Assembly (NCBI RefSeq): GCF_037997115.1
Contig: NZ_CP150484.1
Location: forward strand, 3,078,167-3,142,166
Direction of reading: 5' to 3'
DNA length: 64,000 nt
Source of the DNA: Amycolatopsis coloradensis
GTDB lineage: Bacteria; Actinomycetota; Actinomycetes; Mycobacteriales; Pseudonocardiaceae
A program made the position numbers and the translations under genes. Under the pieces are notes generated by a model that worked only from the letters and a program-made list of their open reading frames with translations, was not told the origin of the DNA and did not search any database. Shown in pieces: positions 1 to 10,464 of this stretch. Position 1 is the first letter of the stretch. The number at the start of each line of letters is the position of its first letter.

Positions 1-1
1 G

Positions 2-1300
2 CACGGGACCCTGCGGGCCCTCGCCGAAACCGCGCCGGAACTGCGCGCACCGTGGCCCGCCGACGCCCTCAAAGCGCTGGTGGAATTGCTCGGCGCGGGC
101 GAGGGACTCGTCGACGCCGTGGAGGCGCTGGACCGCACCGGCCTGTGGGCGCGCCTGTTCCCCGAATGGGGGGCGGTGCGGGATCTCCCGCCGAGATCGC
201 CGGTGCACTCCTGGACCGTCGACAGGCATCTCGTGCGTGCCGCGGTCGAGGCGTCGAAACTGACGACCACCGTTTCGCGGCCGGATCTGCTGCTGATCGG
301 CGCGCTGCTGCACGACATCGGCAAGGGCCGCGACGCGGACCACTCCGAACTCGGCGCGAAGATCAGCGCCCAGGTCGCGGCCCGGCTCGGGCTGACGGAC
401 GCCGATTCGGCGCTGGTCGCGGCGATGGTCCGGCATCACCTGCTGCTGCCGCACACCGCGACGCGGCGGGACATCAGCGATCCCGCGACGATCCAGCGGG
501 TGACGAAGACGCTCGACGAGAACCTCGTCCTGCTGGAACTGCTGCACGCCCTGACGACGGCCGATTCGCTGGCCACCGGGCCTGGCGTATGGACCGACTG
601 GAAGGCACGCCTGCTCGCCGAACTCGTCTCCGGTTGCGAAGAAGCCTTGCACGGCAAGGGTTTCGTGCCGCCGGAGCCGATGGGTGCCGAACAGCGGGAG
701 CTCGTCGCCGAAGCCGTCGCGTCCGGCCGTGGCGAGGTGCGCATCACCGCCGCCGGCAAGGTCGTGACCGTGGTGCTGGCGGTCCCGGCCCGCGCGGAAC
801 TGCTGGCTCCCGCGGCCGGGGTGCTCGCGCTGAACTCGCTCGAGGTCCACGCGGCGGTGCTGCGCGGGCACGACGGGGGACGGGCCGGCGTGTTCACGGC
901 GTCGCCGAAGTTCGGCTCGCTGCCCGACGTCACCCTGCTGCGTGAGCAGTTCGCGCGGGCGGTGGCCGGGACGCTGCCGCTCACCCAGCGGCTCGCGGCC
1001 AAGGAACGGGACTACGGCGGAGGGGAGACGCCGTCGGCCGGAGCGAAGGTGATCTGGTTCGACGACGAGACCAGCGGGCACGACACGGTCGTGGTCGAAC
1101 TACGGGCCGCGAACCGGATCGGGCTGCTGTACCGGGTCGCGGGCGCGCTGCGCCGGTGCGAGGCCGAGGTGCGCTGGGCGAAGGTGGCCACGCTCGGTGG
1201 CGCCGTCGTCGACTCGTTCGCCGTCGCGCCGCGGGCGGGCCGCGTCGACCAGGAGTGGCGGTCGAAGATCGAAGCCGCGCTGCTGGCCGCCGCTTCCTGA
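2..1300 (+). CDS. glnD: [protein-PII] uridylyltransferase, 3' part (partial)
   Basis: C-terminal part of the bifunctional uridylyl-transferring/removing enzyme that senses glutamine and modifies PII (GlnB/GlnK) in nitrogen control. The reading frame is open from the first bases, so the 5' end with the nucleotidyltransferase domain lies outside the window. Visible are an HD hydrolase domain (motif LLHDIGKG near base 310, with HH near 435) and C-terminal ACT-type segments (VVELRAANRIGLLYRV near 1090-1140) that bind glutamine. In actinobacteria glnD usually sits just upstream of ffh. Here four unrelated genes separate them. Confidence 0.93.
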   Translation, partial: HGTLRALAETAPELRAPWPADALKALVELLGAGEGLVDAVEALDRTGLWARLFPEWGAVRDLPPRSPVHSWTVDRHLVRAAVEASKLTTTVSRPDLLLIGALLHDIGKGRDADHSELGAKISAQVAARLGLTDADSALVAAMVRHHLLLPHTATRRDISDPATIQRVTKTLDENLVLLELLHALTTADSLATGPGVWTDWKARLLAELVSGCEEALHGKGFVPPEPMGAEQRELVAEAVASGRGEVRITAAGKVVTVVLAVPARAELLAPAAGVLALNSLEVHAAVLRGHDGGRAGVFTASPKFGSLPDVTLLREQFARAVAGTLPLTQRLAAKERDYGGGETPSAGAKVIWFDDETSGHDTVVVELRAANRIGLLYRVAGALRRCEAEVRWAKVATLGGAVVDSFAVAPRAGRVDQEWRSKIEAALLAAAS

Positions 1301-1351
1301 CGCCGGTGCCTTGATCGTTTGGGGACGCCGTCCACCGGGTAGGCGAGCGCC

Positions 1352-2194
1352 ATGCCCGATCCCACTCTGCTCGCGCTGGGATCCGCCCTCTGTTACGGAT
1401 TCGTCGACTTCGCGGGCGGGCTCCTGGCCAGGCGGGCCGACTTCGCCGCCGTCGCGTTCGCCGGCCAGGCGGGCGGTTTCGTGTTCATGCTCGGTGCCGT
1501 ACCGCTGCTCACGCCGGCGGATCCGTCGATGCCGGACCTCGTATGGGGCGCGGCCTCCGGCTTCGGCACGGCCGTCGGCATGGTCTTCCTCTATCGCGGT
1601 CTGATCGGCGGGGCGATGAGCATCGTGGTGCCGATCAGCGCGGTGGGCAGCGTGACGCTGCCCGTGCTCGTCGGCGTGACCCTGCTGGGCGAGCGGCCCT
1701 CGGTGCCGGGGTTCGCCGGGATCGGGCTGGCGGTCATCGCGCTGGGGGCCGTTTCGCGTTCCGGCGCGGGCGACTCGGAAGGCGCGAAGTCCGCGGCCCG
1801 GGACGCGCTGATCGCCAGCGCCGGATTCGCCGTCCAGTATCTCGCGCTGGCGCAGTCGGCACCGGAAGGCGGTCTCTGGCCGGTCGTGGCGAGCAGGCTG
1901 GCGGCGACTTCGGCGATCCTCCCGATCGTCATCCGACGAGGGAACGGTGTGCGGTTGCCGTGGCGCTTCGCCGTCGGCTCGGCGGCGAATGGCTGCTTCG
2001 CCGCGTTGTCTCTGGTGCTGTATCTCCTCGCCACCCGTCAGGGACTGACCACGATCGCGGTGGTGCTGGCGTCGTTCTATCCGGTCGTGCCGGTCGTCCT
2101 CGGCATCGTGGCACTCCGTGAGCGGCCGGGACCTGTGCGATCCGCGGGGTTGGTCCTGGCGGCGGCCGCGGTGGTCCTGCTCGGTCACGGCTGA
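1352..2194 (+). CDS. EamA/DMT-family transporter
   Basis: Integral membrane protein of 280 residues with about ten hydrophobic segments arranged as two halves of five, the usual plan of the EamA drug/metabolite transporter family. Each half ends in the typical loop LGERP or LRERPG that precedes the last helix (residues about 115 and 250). The substrate cannot be read from sequence. The start is an ATG about 50 nt after glnD, and the gene probably has its own weak signals. It appears intact. Confidence 0.85.
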   Translation: MPDPTLLALGSALCYGFVDFAGGLLARRADFAAVAFAGQAGGFVFMLGAVPLLTPADPSMPDLVWGAASGFGTAVGMVFLYRGLIGGAMSIVVPISAVGSVTLPVLVGVTLLGERPSVPGFAGIGLAVIALGAVSRSGAGDSEGAKSAARDALIASAGFAVQYLALAQSAPEGGLWPVVASRLAATSAILPIVIRRGNGVRLPWRFAVGSAANGCFAALSLVLYLLATRQGLTTIAVVLASFYPVVPVVLGIVALRERPGPVRSAGLVLAAAAVVLLGHG

Positions 2195-2285
2195 CCCGGA
2201 CCGGGGTGTCGCGCGAATCGCGGAGGGTAGCGGTGGCAGGATGTGCGCGGTCGAGACCCGAAGGAGCCGGAGGGGCGGTGAGCAC

Positions 2286-2678
2286 GTGCTCGACCACGAG
2301 AGGGACTCGCCCGGACCGCGGCGGATCACGCTTCCGCCGACGGTCGTGGCCTCCCACCTCCGCGCGTGCGCGGACGACCTCGCCGTCTCCCTCACCGCGT
2401 CCGGTACCGCCGCGACCGTGCCCGAACTGCTCAAGGTGGTCCGGCACCTCGTCGCGGGGCAGCAGGCCCTCGCCATCGCGCTCGAAGGCATGGCGGGCCG
2501 GGTCGAAGGGGGAGGCGAAGGCGCGCTGGCCACCGCCCCGATGGTCGACGTCGAGGTCGTCGCCGAAGTGCTCCGTGCGGCGGCCACCGCTGTCGACTGT
2601 TCGGCCGAGGCACTCGCCGAATCCCGTCCCTCGTTCGAATGTGTGAGCGAATCGGTCGCCCCTGACACCCGTTTGTAG
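2286..2678 (+). CDS. conserved hypothetical protein, alpha-helical
   Basis: Protein of about 130 residues with no recognised domain. The chosen start is a GTG about 10 nt after a good purine-rich site (AAGGAGCCGGAGGGG, 2261-2275). In-frame codons run further upstream (ATG at 2241) but without a better site. The sequence is hydrophilic, predicted mostly helical, and contains an LLKVVRHLVAGQQALAIALE helix and two cysteines in the C-terminal third. It lies just upstream of ku in the same direction, but nothing links the functions. Confidence 0.6.
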   Translation: MLDHERDSPGPRRITLPPTVVASHLRACADDLAVSLTASGTAATVPELLKVVRHLVAGQQALAIALEGMAGRVEGGGEGALATAPMVDVEVVAEVLRAAATAVDCSAEALAESRPSFECVSESVAPDTRL

Positions 2679-2727
2679 CTGTCCCGCCCCTTCGGCGCGT
2701 CGATACGCTGACCAGGCGGAGGTGGGC

Positions 2728-3567
2728 ATGCGAGCGGTGTGGAAAGGCACGATCGGATTCGGGACCTACGCCATTCCGGTGAAGGCGTACAGCGCGACCG
2801 AAGAGCACAACGTCCCCCTCCACCAGGTGCACGAGCCCGACGGCGGCCGGGTGCGGGTGAAGTGGGTCTGCGAGGTCGACGGCGCCGAGGTGCCCGCGGC
2901 CGAGATCGGCAAGGGGTATCCCGTCCCCAACGGCGACGTCGTCCTGCTGACCGCCGGGGATTTCGCGTCCCTGCTCCCGCCCACCACCCAGTCGATGGAC
3001 GTCGTCGGCTTCACCCCCGCCGAGCAGGTCGACCCGATGTACTTCGCGCGCAGCTACTACCTCGAGCCGGAGCCGGCCGGTACGAAGCCGTACGTGCTGT
3101 TGAGCGAGGCGCTGCAGCAGTCCGGGCGGATCGCGATCGTGAAGGTGACCTTGCGGCAGCGCGAAACGCTGGGTGCGCTGCGCGTGCGGGACCAGGTGAT
3201 CCTGCTCGAGACGATGCTGTGGCCCGACGAGATCCGGCGGCCCGCCTTCCCGTTCCTGCACGAGGACGTCGACCTGCGGCGCGGGGAACTGCGGAACGCG
3301 GTTTCGCTGATCGAGGACCTCACGCGGGATTTCGACCCCGGCCGGTACACCGATCACTACCGTGAAGCGCTCGAAGCGCTCATCCAGGCCAAGCTGGACG
3401 GCGACGACGTCCTCCAGCCGACCGCCGCCGAACAGGCCGAAGGCGTGACGCGGCTGCTGGCGGCCTTGCAGCAGGGGCCGGTCGAGAAAGCCAAGGAAGC
3501 GGCGGACAAGGCGCGCCAGGCGCGGACGCGGGCGGAGCGGGCTTCGTCGTCGGCCAAGACCAGTTGA
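2728..3567 (+). CDS. ku: Ku protein, non-homologous end joining
   Basis: Bacterial Ku homologue of 279 residues. It forms a homodimeric ring on DNA double-strand ends and recruits LigD. The N-terminus (MRAVWKGTIGFGTYAIPVKAYSATEE) is typical of the beta-barrel core, as are VDPMYFARSYYLEP and the LLETMLWPDEIR segment. The tail after about residue 245 is rich in Lys and Ala, as in other actinobacterial Ku proteins. The ATG at 2728 is preferred over the GTG at 2722 because the site AGGCGGAGG ends 5 nt before it. No ligD is in the window. Confidence 0.93.
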   Translation: MRAVWKGTIGFGTYAIPVKAYSATEEHNVPLHQVHEPDGGRVRVKWVCEVDGAEVPAAEIGKGYPVPNGDVVLLTAGDFASLLPPTTQSMDVVGFTPAEQVDPMYFARSYYLEPEPAGTKPYVLLSEALQQSGRIAIVKVTLRQRETLGALRVRDQVILLETMLWPDEIRRPAFPFLHEDVDLRRGELRNAVSLIEDLTRDFDPGRYTDHYREALEALIQAKLDGDDVLQPTAAEQAEGVTRLLAALQQGPVEKAKEAADKARQARTRAERASSSAKTS

Positions 3568-3580
3568 GTAGATCTACTCA
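3565..3580. terminator. 16-bp perfect palindrome at the ku stop codon
   Basis: A perfect inverted repeat (TGAGTAGATCTACTCA) that begins on the TGA stop codon of ku. It has no loop of its own, so it could be a short terminator stem or a protein-binding site. No T-run follows. Confidence 0.4.
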
Positions 3581-3759
3581 GGGGGAGTTGGGGGTCTTCA
3601 CGCTGCCGTGACCCCAGGGTGACCAGGCATGGTTATGTCATCGCGCGGAGAGAGCGCGGGCAGCGAATCGCCTGGTACTGGGGGTCCGGCGATACCGAGT
3701 CCCGCGAAGCTCGCCGAGTGTGCTTACGGTCGGCTCGCGGGGAGGCGAGCCTTCCGTAG

Positions 3760-3803
3760 GGGCTCCGGTACCGATCTGCGAGGGGCGATCGGTCCCGGAG
3801 CCC
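3760..3803 (+). terminator. long hairpin ahead of the pentapeptide-repeat gene
   Basis: A 9-bp arm (GGGCTCCGG), one mismatch and a 7-bp arm (ACCGATC) pair with GATCGGT and CCGGAGCCC around a 10-nt loop. It is followed at once by TGTTTTGTG, so it looks like an intrinsic terminator or attenuator. It ends 24 nt before the next start codon. A shorter hairpin (GGCTCGC/GCGAGCC) lies just upstream at about 3732-3751. Confidence 0.55.
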
Positions 3804-3827
3804 TGTTTTGTGCGCTAGTAATGACGC

Positions 3828-5429
3828 ATGGGCGAGGCCTGGCCGGTATGCGGACTCGAACACTGCTGCGGCGTCCGCATTCCCGACTTCGATCATTGTC
3901 TCCGGCACCTCGAACCCGGGCAGCGGGACGAATACTTCGACGGTCTCTCGCTCGGCGCTGAGGTCGACCTGCGGGGAACCGAGCTTTCCGGCGAACTGAT
4001 CGAGAAGCTCGTCGACGCCGTCGGGAGTATCGACGGCCGTCGCGCGGAGTTCGGCCGAGCGGAGTTCGCCGGAGCGCGCTTTCCCGGGCCCGTGGCTTTC
4101 GAAGACGTGACGTTCTTCGACGCGGACTTCACGAATGCCAGGTTCGAGGGCGGCGCGCGATTCGACAAAGCCGGGTTCCGGGACAGCACCACTTTTCACC
4201 GGGCCTGGTTCGGTGGCCCGGTCTCGTTCCGGGACTGTGCCTTCGAGGAGGTCGGGTTCACTACCGCGACCTTCTCCGGCGACACCGCGTTCGACCGGGC
4301 GAAGTTCACGAGCGACGTGTCGTTCTCCCGCCAGACTTTCGGCGCTGTTTCCTTCGGCGAAACGGAATTCGCGGGCGAGGCGGGATTCGGGTCGTCGCGG
4401 TTCACCGGCCGTGCCACGTTCACCGGGGCGAAGTTCGCCGCGGCCGCGATGTTCGACGGTGCCGTGTTCGATGACGACGCGCGGTTCGACGATGCCGCCT
4501 TCGACGGGGAAGCGACCTTCGATGGCGTGAGATTCCATGCGGAAGCCCGTTTTCAGGGAGCCGTCTTCACCGCCGCCGAGCGCTTCGGGCCGGTCAGCGC
4601 CGAGCGGCTGGACTTCGGCCGCGCGACCTTCCGAAGACGGATCACCCTCTTCGCCGCGTCGCCGTCGATGGACTGTTTCGAGACCAGGTTCGAGGAAGGG
4701 GTCACGCTCAGGCTGGTCCGTCAGTCGATGCTCGGCTTGGAAAGGTCGGTGTTCGGCAAGGCTTCGACGGTCACGGGAGCCGCGTCCGTGACGTCTGTCG
4801 AGGGAGTGGATGTCGCCGACCTCGTGTTCACCGACGTCGACTTGGCGGACTGCTGCTTCGCCGGTGCGCATCACCTGGACAAACTGAGGTTGGAAGGCGA
4901 CTGCACCTTCGGCTCGTACGGCAATCGCCAGGTCCTCGCCGAGGAACGCGCCTGGCGAAGTCGCAGAGACGCACCGGTCGGCCCGCGCCGCATCGCCGAC
5001 CTCTACCGCCAGCTCCGCAAGGCGCAGGAAGACAGCAAGAACGAACCCGGTGCCGCCGACTTCTACTACGGCGAGATGGAGATGCGCCGCCACAGCCCGG
5101 CCACCCCTTGGTCCGAGCGCGTCATTCTCCATCTCTACTGGCTCGTCTCCGGCTACGGACTCCGTGCCCTCAGAGCCCTCGCGACCCTGGCGGTCCTCAT
5201 AGCCGTCGTGAGCACGAGCATCTGGCTGGGCGGCTTCAAGACCACGCCCGCCTTCGGTGACACGTTGGTCTACGTCGCCCAAAGCACCGTTTCGCTGGAA
5301 ACGAAACTGGCGTCGCTGCCGAAGGACCTGACGCCGCTCGGAGAGGTCTTGCGGCTGGTCACGCGCGTCTTCGGGCCGCTGCTGCTCGGCCTGACCCTCC
5401 TGGCCGTGCGCAACCGCGTCAAACGCTGA
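3828..5429 (+). CDS. pentapeptide-repeat-like protein with C-terminal membrane anchor
   Basis: Protein of 533 residues. Residues about 45-340 are built from repeats of the type F-x-x-A-x-F with small residues between the phenylalanines (for example FDDAAFDGEATF), a divergent pentapeptide beta-helix. A basic linker (about 365-440) leads to two hydrophobic segments at about 452-468 and 511-526, joined by a loop of about 40 residues, ending in a basic tail. The two-helix module resembles small channel-like or anchor domains, but no potassium selectivity signature is visible. The N-terminus has a Cys-rich start (VCGLEHCCG). The function is unknown. Confidence 0.75.
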   Translation: MGEAWPVCGLEHCCGVRIPDFDHCLRHLEPGQRDEYFDGLSLGAEVDLRGTELSGELIEKLVDAVGSIDGRRAEFGRAEFAGARFPGPVAFEDVTFFDADFTNARFEGGARFDKAGFRDSTTFHRAWFGGPVSFRDCAFEEVGFTTATFSGDTAFDRAKFTSDVSFSRQTFGAVSFGETEFAGEAGFGSSRFTGRATFTGAKFAAAAMFDGAVFDDDARFDDAAFDGEATFDGVRFHAEARFQGAVFTAAERFGPVSAERLDFGRATFRRRITLFAASPSMDCFETRFEEGVTLRLVRQSMLGLERSVFGKASTVTGAASVTSVEGVDVADLVFTDVDLADCCFAGAHHLDKLRLEGDCTFGSYGNRQVLAEERAWRSRRDAPVGPRRIADLYRQLRKAQEDSKNEPGAADFYYGEMEMRRHSPATPWSERVILHLYWLVSGYGLRALRALATLAVLIAVVSTSIWLGGFKTTPAFGDTLVYVAQSTVSLETKLASLPKDLTPLGEVLRLVTRVFGPLLLGLTLLAVRNRVKR

Positions 5430-5507
5430 CCTCGGACACCGACTACCCTGGGAAGCCGCCGGTTGGTACCGGCGAGCCACAACGACCCAGCTGGAGCGTG
5501 CACACCC

Positions 5508-7043
<1,536 letters not shown>

Positions 7044-7046
7044 CCC

Positions 7047-8120
7047 GTGGAAGCGCTGCACCTGGCCGGCGTCGTCCTGCCGGACGGCGAGCACCGCGAG
7101 CTGTGGGTCACCGGCGGCCGGATCACCACCGAACCGGTCGCCGGAGCGGAAACCGTGGTCCGGGAAGGCTTTCTGGTTCCCGGGCTGGTCGACGCGCACT
7201 GTCACCCCGGGATCGGCGTCGGCGGCGCGACCACGCTGGAAGAGGCCGCCGGACAGGCGATCACCGATCGCGACGCCGGGACGCTGCTGATCCGCGACTG
7301 CGGGCTGCCGATCGACGTCCGGTCGTTGCAGGAGCGGGCCGATCTGCCGCGGATCATCCGCGCCGGACGGCATCTCGCCCTGCGCAAGCGCTACATCCCC
7401 GGCCTGGGCATCGAACTCGAAGACCCTTCCGAACTGCCGAAGGCGGTCGCCGAACAAGCGCGTGACGGTGACGGCTGGGTCAAACTCGTCGGCGACTGGA
7501 TCGACCGCGGTGCCGGCGATCTCGCGCCGCTCTGGCCCGACGACGTCCTCGCCGAAGCCATCGCCGCCGCGCACGCCGAGGGCGCCAAGGTGACGGCGCA
7601 CGTGTTCGGCCAGGCCGCGTTGCCGGGCCTGATCGACGCGGGGATCGACTGCCTCGAACACGGCACGGAGCTTTCGGCGGACCAGCTGGGCGTCCTCGCC
7701 GAACGCGGGATCGCGCTCGTGCCGACCCTGATCAACATCGAGAACTTCCCGGGTATCGCGGACAAGGCCGGCAAATACCCGGTGTACGCCGACCACATGC
7801 GGGCACTGCACGCCGGCGTGGGGGAGATGGTCTCGACGGCGATCGAGGCGGGCGTCGCGGTGTACGCCGGAAGCGACGCGGGCGGCATGGTCGAGCACGG
7901 CAGGCTCGTCGACGAGATCGAGGCGCTGCACAAGGCGGGCATGTCCGAGGAGCAGGCGCTGGCTTCGGCTTCGTGGGCGGCCCGCGAATGGCTCGGCGTA
8001 CCGGGAATCGTCGACGGCGCGTCGGCCGATCTGCTCGTCTACCCGTCCGATCCGCGCGAGGATCTCGCGGTGCTGCGGCATCCGAGCCATATCGTCCTGC
8101 GTGGCAAGATCTACGCCTAG
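7047..8120 (+). CDS. amidohydrolase family protein
   Basis: Metal-dependent hydrolase of 357 residues with the amidohydrolase TIM-barrel signature: DAHCH (His51, His53), the possible metal-bridging Lys146 in WVKLVGD, His185 (VTAHVFG), His205 (LEHGTE) and Asp277 (AGSDAGG). It resembles imidazolonepropionase-like and Xaa-Pro dipeptidase-like amidohydrolases of actinobacteria. The substrate is not known. It begins with GTG only 3 nt after the ffh stop codon, so it is probably co-transcribed with ffh. Confidence 0.88.
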   Translation: MEALHLAGVVLPDGEHRELWVTGGRITTEPVAGAETVVREGFLVPGLVDAHCHPGIGVGGATTLEEAAGQAITDRDAGTLLIRDCGLPIDVRSLQERADLPRIIRAGRHLALRKRYIPGLGIELEDPSELPKAVAEQARDGDGWVKLVGDWIDRGAGDLAPLWPDDVLAEAIAAAHAEGAKVTAHVFGQAALPGLIDAGIDCLEHGTELSADQLGVLAERGIALVPTLINIENFPGIADKAGKYPVYADHMRALHAGVGEMVSTAIEAGVAVYAGSDAGGMVEHGRLVDEIEALHKAGMSEEQALASASWAAREWLGVPGIVDGASADLLVYPSDPREDLAVLRHPSHIVLRGKIYA

Positions 8121-8124
8121 CCGA

Positions 8125-8196
8125 AGGGGACTTTCCCCTCATTTCATGAGGTGAAGGACGCTTTCGTCGCGTCGCACGCGGGTAAAGCGTCCTTCA
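8125..8196. repeat. intergenic hairpin cluster with a TGAAGG...CCTTCA stem
   Basis: Three stems in a row: a small one (AGGGGA/TCCCCT, 8125-8139), CCTCAT/ATGAGG (8137-8151), and a perfect 13-bp stem whose arms are TGAAGGACGCTTT (8152-8164) and its complement (8184-8196). It probably ends the ffh transcription unit. It shares the TGAAGG/CCTTCA ends with the hairpins at 14682-14720 and 63553-63599. Confidence 0.6.
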
Positions 8197-8246
8197 GCTC
8201 CTGACCCGACTCCACCGGTGACCGGAGCGGCACTTAGCGTGGAGGC

Positions 8247-8999
8247 GTGGTGGACGACGGGCAGGCTCGCGAGCGTTTGGTGCTCGGAGCGCACTGGGGC
8301 TTCGTAGCTTTCTTCGCGGGCATCGCCGGATACCACCTCGTCACGCTCGTCATGAGCTTCCTGATGTCAGGCCGCTTCGGCGGCTACGACCCGCTCGAAC
8401 TCCGTGACGTCGGCCCGCTGCTGATCCTCGCGTTCCTGCCGACCCTCGTGCTCGGTCTCGGCCCGGCGGTCGGCTCACGCGTTTGGGGGCAGGGGCTCCG
8501 CGCGGACTTCGGGCTCAAACCCACCTGGCGCGACGTCCGGATCGGGCTCGCTTGCGGGGCCGCCGCGCTCGCCGCCGGCTACCTCCTCAACCTGCTCCTG
8601 CTCGCCGTGTACGGGACCGACAGCGACGACAGGACCTTCTCCGACGTCTCGCCCGGCCCGATCACCGAGCTGTCGGGCACCACCGACGGCGACACGATCT
8701 GGCTGGTGCTGGCCGCGGTCATCGTCGTCCTCGCCGCTCCGGTCACCGAAGAACTGCTGTTCCGCGGCACGCTGTGGAACGCCATGGGCTTCCACCGCCT
8801 GCCCTCGTGGGTGATCCTGCTGGTCACCGCACTGGTGTTCGCCCAGCTGCACGGCGAGGCCGCGCGCACGATCGCGTTGTTCGGCCAGGGCATCGCCATC
8901 GGTCTCGCCCGCTACCTCTCCGGCAGGGTGAGCGCGTCCGTCATCGCGCACGCCGCCAACAACCTCCCGCCGGCTGTATTGCTCTTCGCGGCGAGGTGA
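8247..8999 (+). CDS. CPBP family intramembrane metalloprotease
   Basis: Polytopic membrane protein of 250 residues of the CPBP (CAAX protease and bacteriocin-processing) family. Motif 1 is EELLFRG (residues 168-174, Glu-Glu-x-x-x-Arg), followed by His202 (FAQLHG) and His235 (IAHAANN), the expected catalytic set. About six to seven hydrophobic helices are present. The start is GTG. The substrate is unknown. A second CPBP gene follows 57 nt downstream, so the two are a tandem pair of paralogues. Confidence 0.87.
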   Translation: MVDDGQARERLVLGAHWGFVAFFAGIAGYHLVTLVMSFLMSGRFGGYDPLELRDVGPLLILAFLPTLVLGLGPAVGSRVWGQGLRADFGLKPTWRDVRIGLACGAAALAAGYLLNLLLLAVYGTDSDDRTFSDVSPGPITELSGTTDGDTIWLVLAAVIVVLAAPVTEELLFRGTLWNAMGFHRLPSWVILLVTALVFAQLHGEAARTIALFGQGIAIGLARYLSGRVSASVIAHAANNLPPAVLLFAAR

Positions 9000-9056
9000 T
9001 CGCCGGTCCAGGCGGTTAGAGTCTTTGAGTAACCGAACGATCACCGGAGGATCGGC

Positions 9057-9860
9057 GTGACCGTATCTCAGCCCAGGGAGCCGATCCCCGAGGCCGCGCC
9101 GGACGAGCTCATTGCCGGAGGTGAGGTGGCCGCGCCCGACACGCCACCGCCGCATCGCTGGGGATTCGGGGCCTTCCTCCTGGTGGAAGCCGTCCTGCTG
9201 GCGTCGGCGGCGTTCATCAGCGTCCTGCTCGGCGACGTCCAGCCCGGTCAGCCCCTGCCGATGCGCATGGTGCTGCTGGGCACCATGCTGCCGACGATGA
9301 TCGCCGCCGGGGTCGCGCTGCTGATCACCCGCCTGCGTGGCAACGGTCCGTTCACCGACCTGCGGATCGGCTGGAGCTGGGCCGACGTCAAGGTCGGGCT
9401 CAAGCTCGGTGTGCTCGGGCTCGGGTTCACCTCGCTCGCCGCCTACATCTGGACGCAGGTCGTCGGCAACGAGAACGCGACCTCGGCGATCAGCGCGCTC
9501 GTGGAGGACCGGCGGATGTCGGTCTCGGCGGCCGTGGTCATGTTCATCTACCTGTGGCTGGTCGGGCCGATCTGCGAGGAGATCATCTACCGCGGCCTCT
9601 TGTGGGGCGCGGTGGAACGGTTGACCTGGCGCACCGAACGCTGGGGGAGGATCGTGGCGTTCCTGGTCTCCACGGCCGTTTTCGCGGCGAGCCACCTCGA
9701 ACCGCTGCGCACCACGTTGCTGCTGGTGATCGCGATCCCGATCGGGCTGGCCAGGGTGTTCACCGGGCGGCTGCTCGGCAGCGTGGTCGCCCATCAGGTG
9801 AACAACTTCCTCCCGGCCGTGACGATCCTGCTCGCCTCGCTCGGGATAGCCGCGTTCTGA
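9057..9860 (+). CDS. CPBP family intramembrane metalloprotease, second copy
   Basis: Membrane protein of 267 residues with the CPBP motif EEIIYRG (174-180) and downstream His residues in FAASHLEP and VAHQVNN. The first 35 residues are a Pro/Glu-rich cytoplasmic tail missing from the upstream paralogue. A good site (CCGGAGGATCGGC) precedes the GTG start. It is probably co-transcribed with the neighbouring CPBP gene. The cellular role is not evident. Confidence 0.87.
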   Translation: MTVSQPREPIPEAAPDELIAGGEVAAPDTPPPHRWGFGAFLLVEAVLLASAAFISVLLGDVQPGQPLPMRMVLLGTMLPTMIAAGVALLITRLRGNGPFTDLRIGWSWADVKVGLKLGVLGLGFTSLAAYIWTQVVGNENATSAISALVEDRRMSVSAAVVMFIYLWLVGPICEEIIYRGLLWGAVERLTWRTERWGRIVAFLVSTAVFAASHLEPLRTTLLLVIAIPIGLARVFTGRLLGSVVAHQVNNFLPAVTILLASLGIAAF

Positions 9861-9929
9861 CAGTCAGTTGGCGTCTGGCAGAATGTACGCTTGCCTGCTT
9901 TGGCCGGACCCTCTCACCGCGCCCGAGCT

Positions 9930-9942
9930 CACCCTTCGGGTG
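9930..9942 (+). promoter_or_regulatory. small hairpin in the rpsP leader
   Basis: CACCC-TTC-GGGTG, a five-pair stem in the 157-nt region before rpsP. A site GAGGAG (about 10000) serves rpsP. No promoter could be placed with confidence. Confidence 0.3.
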
Positions 9943-10017
9943 TGCGCAGCCGTGTCCCCACTCGGCTGGCGTGCGCCTTCCACATGCATCAGAGAGAACT
10001 GAGGAGTACCCACACCC

Positions 10018-10464
10018 GTGGCCGTCAAGATCAAGCTGCAGCGTCTCGGCAAGATCCGTGCGCCGTACTACCGCATCATCGTCGCCGACGCGCGCACCCG
10101 CCGTGATGGCAAGGCCATCGAGACGATCGGCAAGTACCACCCCAAGGAAGAGCCGAGCTTCATCGAGGTCGACACCGAGCGGGCCCAGCACTGGCTGTCC
10201 GTCGGTGCCCAGCCGACCGAGCCGGTCCAGCGCATCCTCGAGATCACCGGTGACTGGCAGAAGTTCAAGGGCCTGCCGGGCGCCGAGGGCACCCTGAAGG
10301 TCGCCGAGCCGAAGCCGTCGAAGCAGGACCTGTTCAACGCCGCGCTCGCCGCCGCCGGTGACTCGGCCTCCGCCGAGGCCACCACGCCGAAGAAGAAGTC
10401 CGCTCCGAAGAAGGCCGAAGCCGACAAGGCCGAAGCCGCCGAGGGTGACAAGGCCGAGGCGTGA
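10018..10464 (+). CDS. rpsP: 30S ribosomal protein S16
   Basis: Small-subunit protein S16, with the conserved N-terminus [19 protein letters not shown]. The usual S16 core takes about the first 85 residues. The protein is 148 residues long because of an Ala/Lys/Glu-rich tail ([16 protein letters not shown]), a common actinobacterial extension. The GTG start has GAGGAG about 12 nt upstream. It is the first gene of the rpsP-khpA-rimM-trmD cluster, and its stop overlaps khpA. Confidence 0.97.
   Translation: MAVKIKLQRLGKIRAPYYRIIVADARTRRDGKAIETIGKYHPKEEPSFIEVDTERAQHWLSVGAQPTEPVQRILEITGDWQKFKGLPGAEGTLKVAEPKPSKQDLFNAALAAAGDSASAEATTPKKKSAPKKAEADKAEAAEGDKAEA

Noticed and set aside
3629..3961. Small plus-strand gene upstream of the pentapeptide gene
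   Set aside because: The frame runs through two strong hairpins and into the real gene in another frame. The translation is not protein-like.
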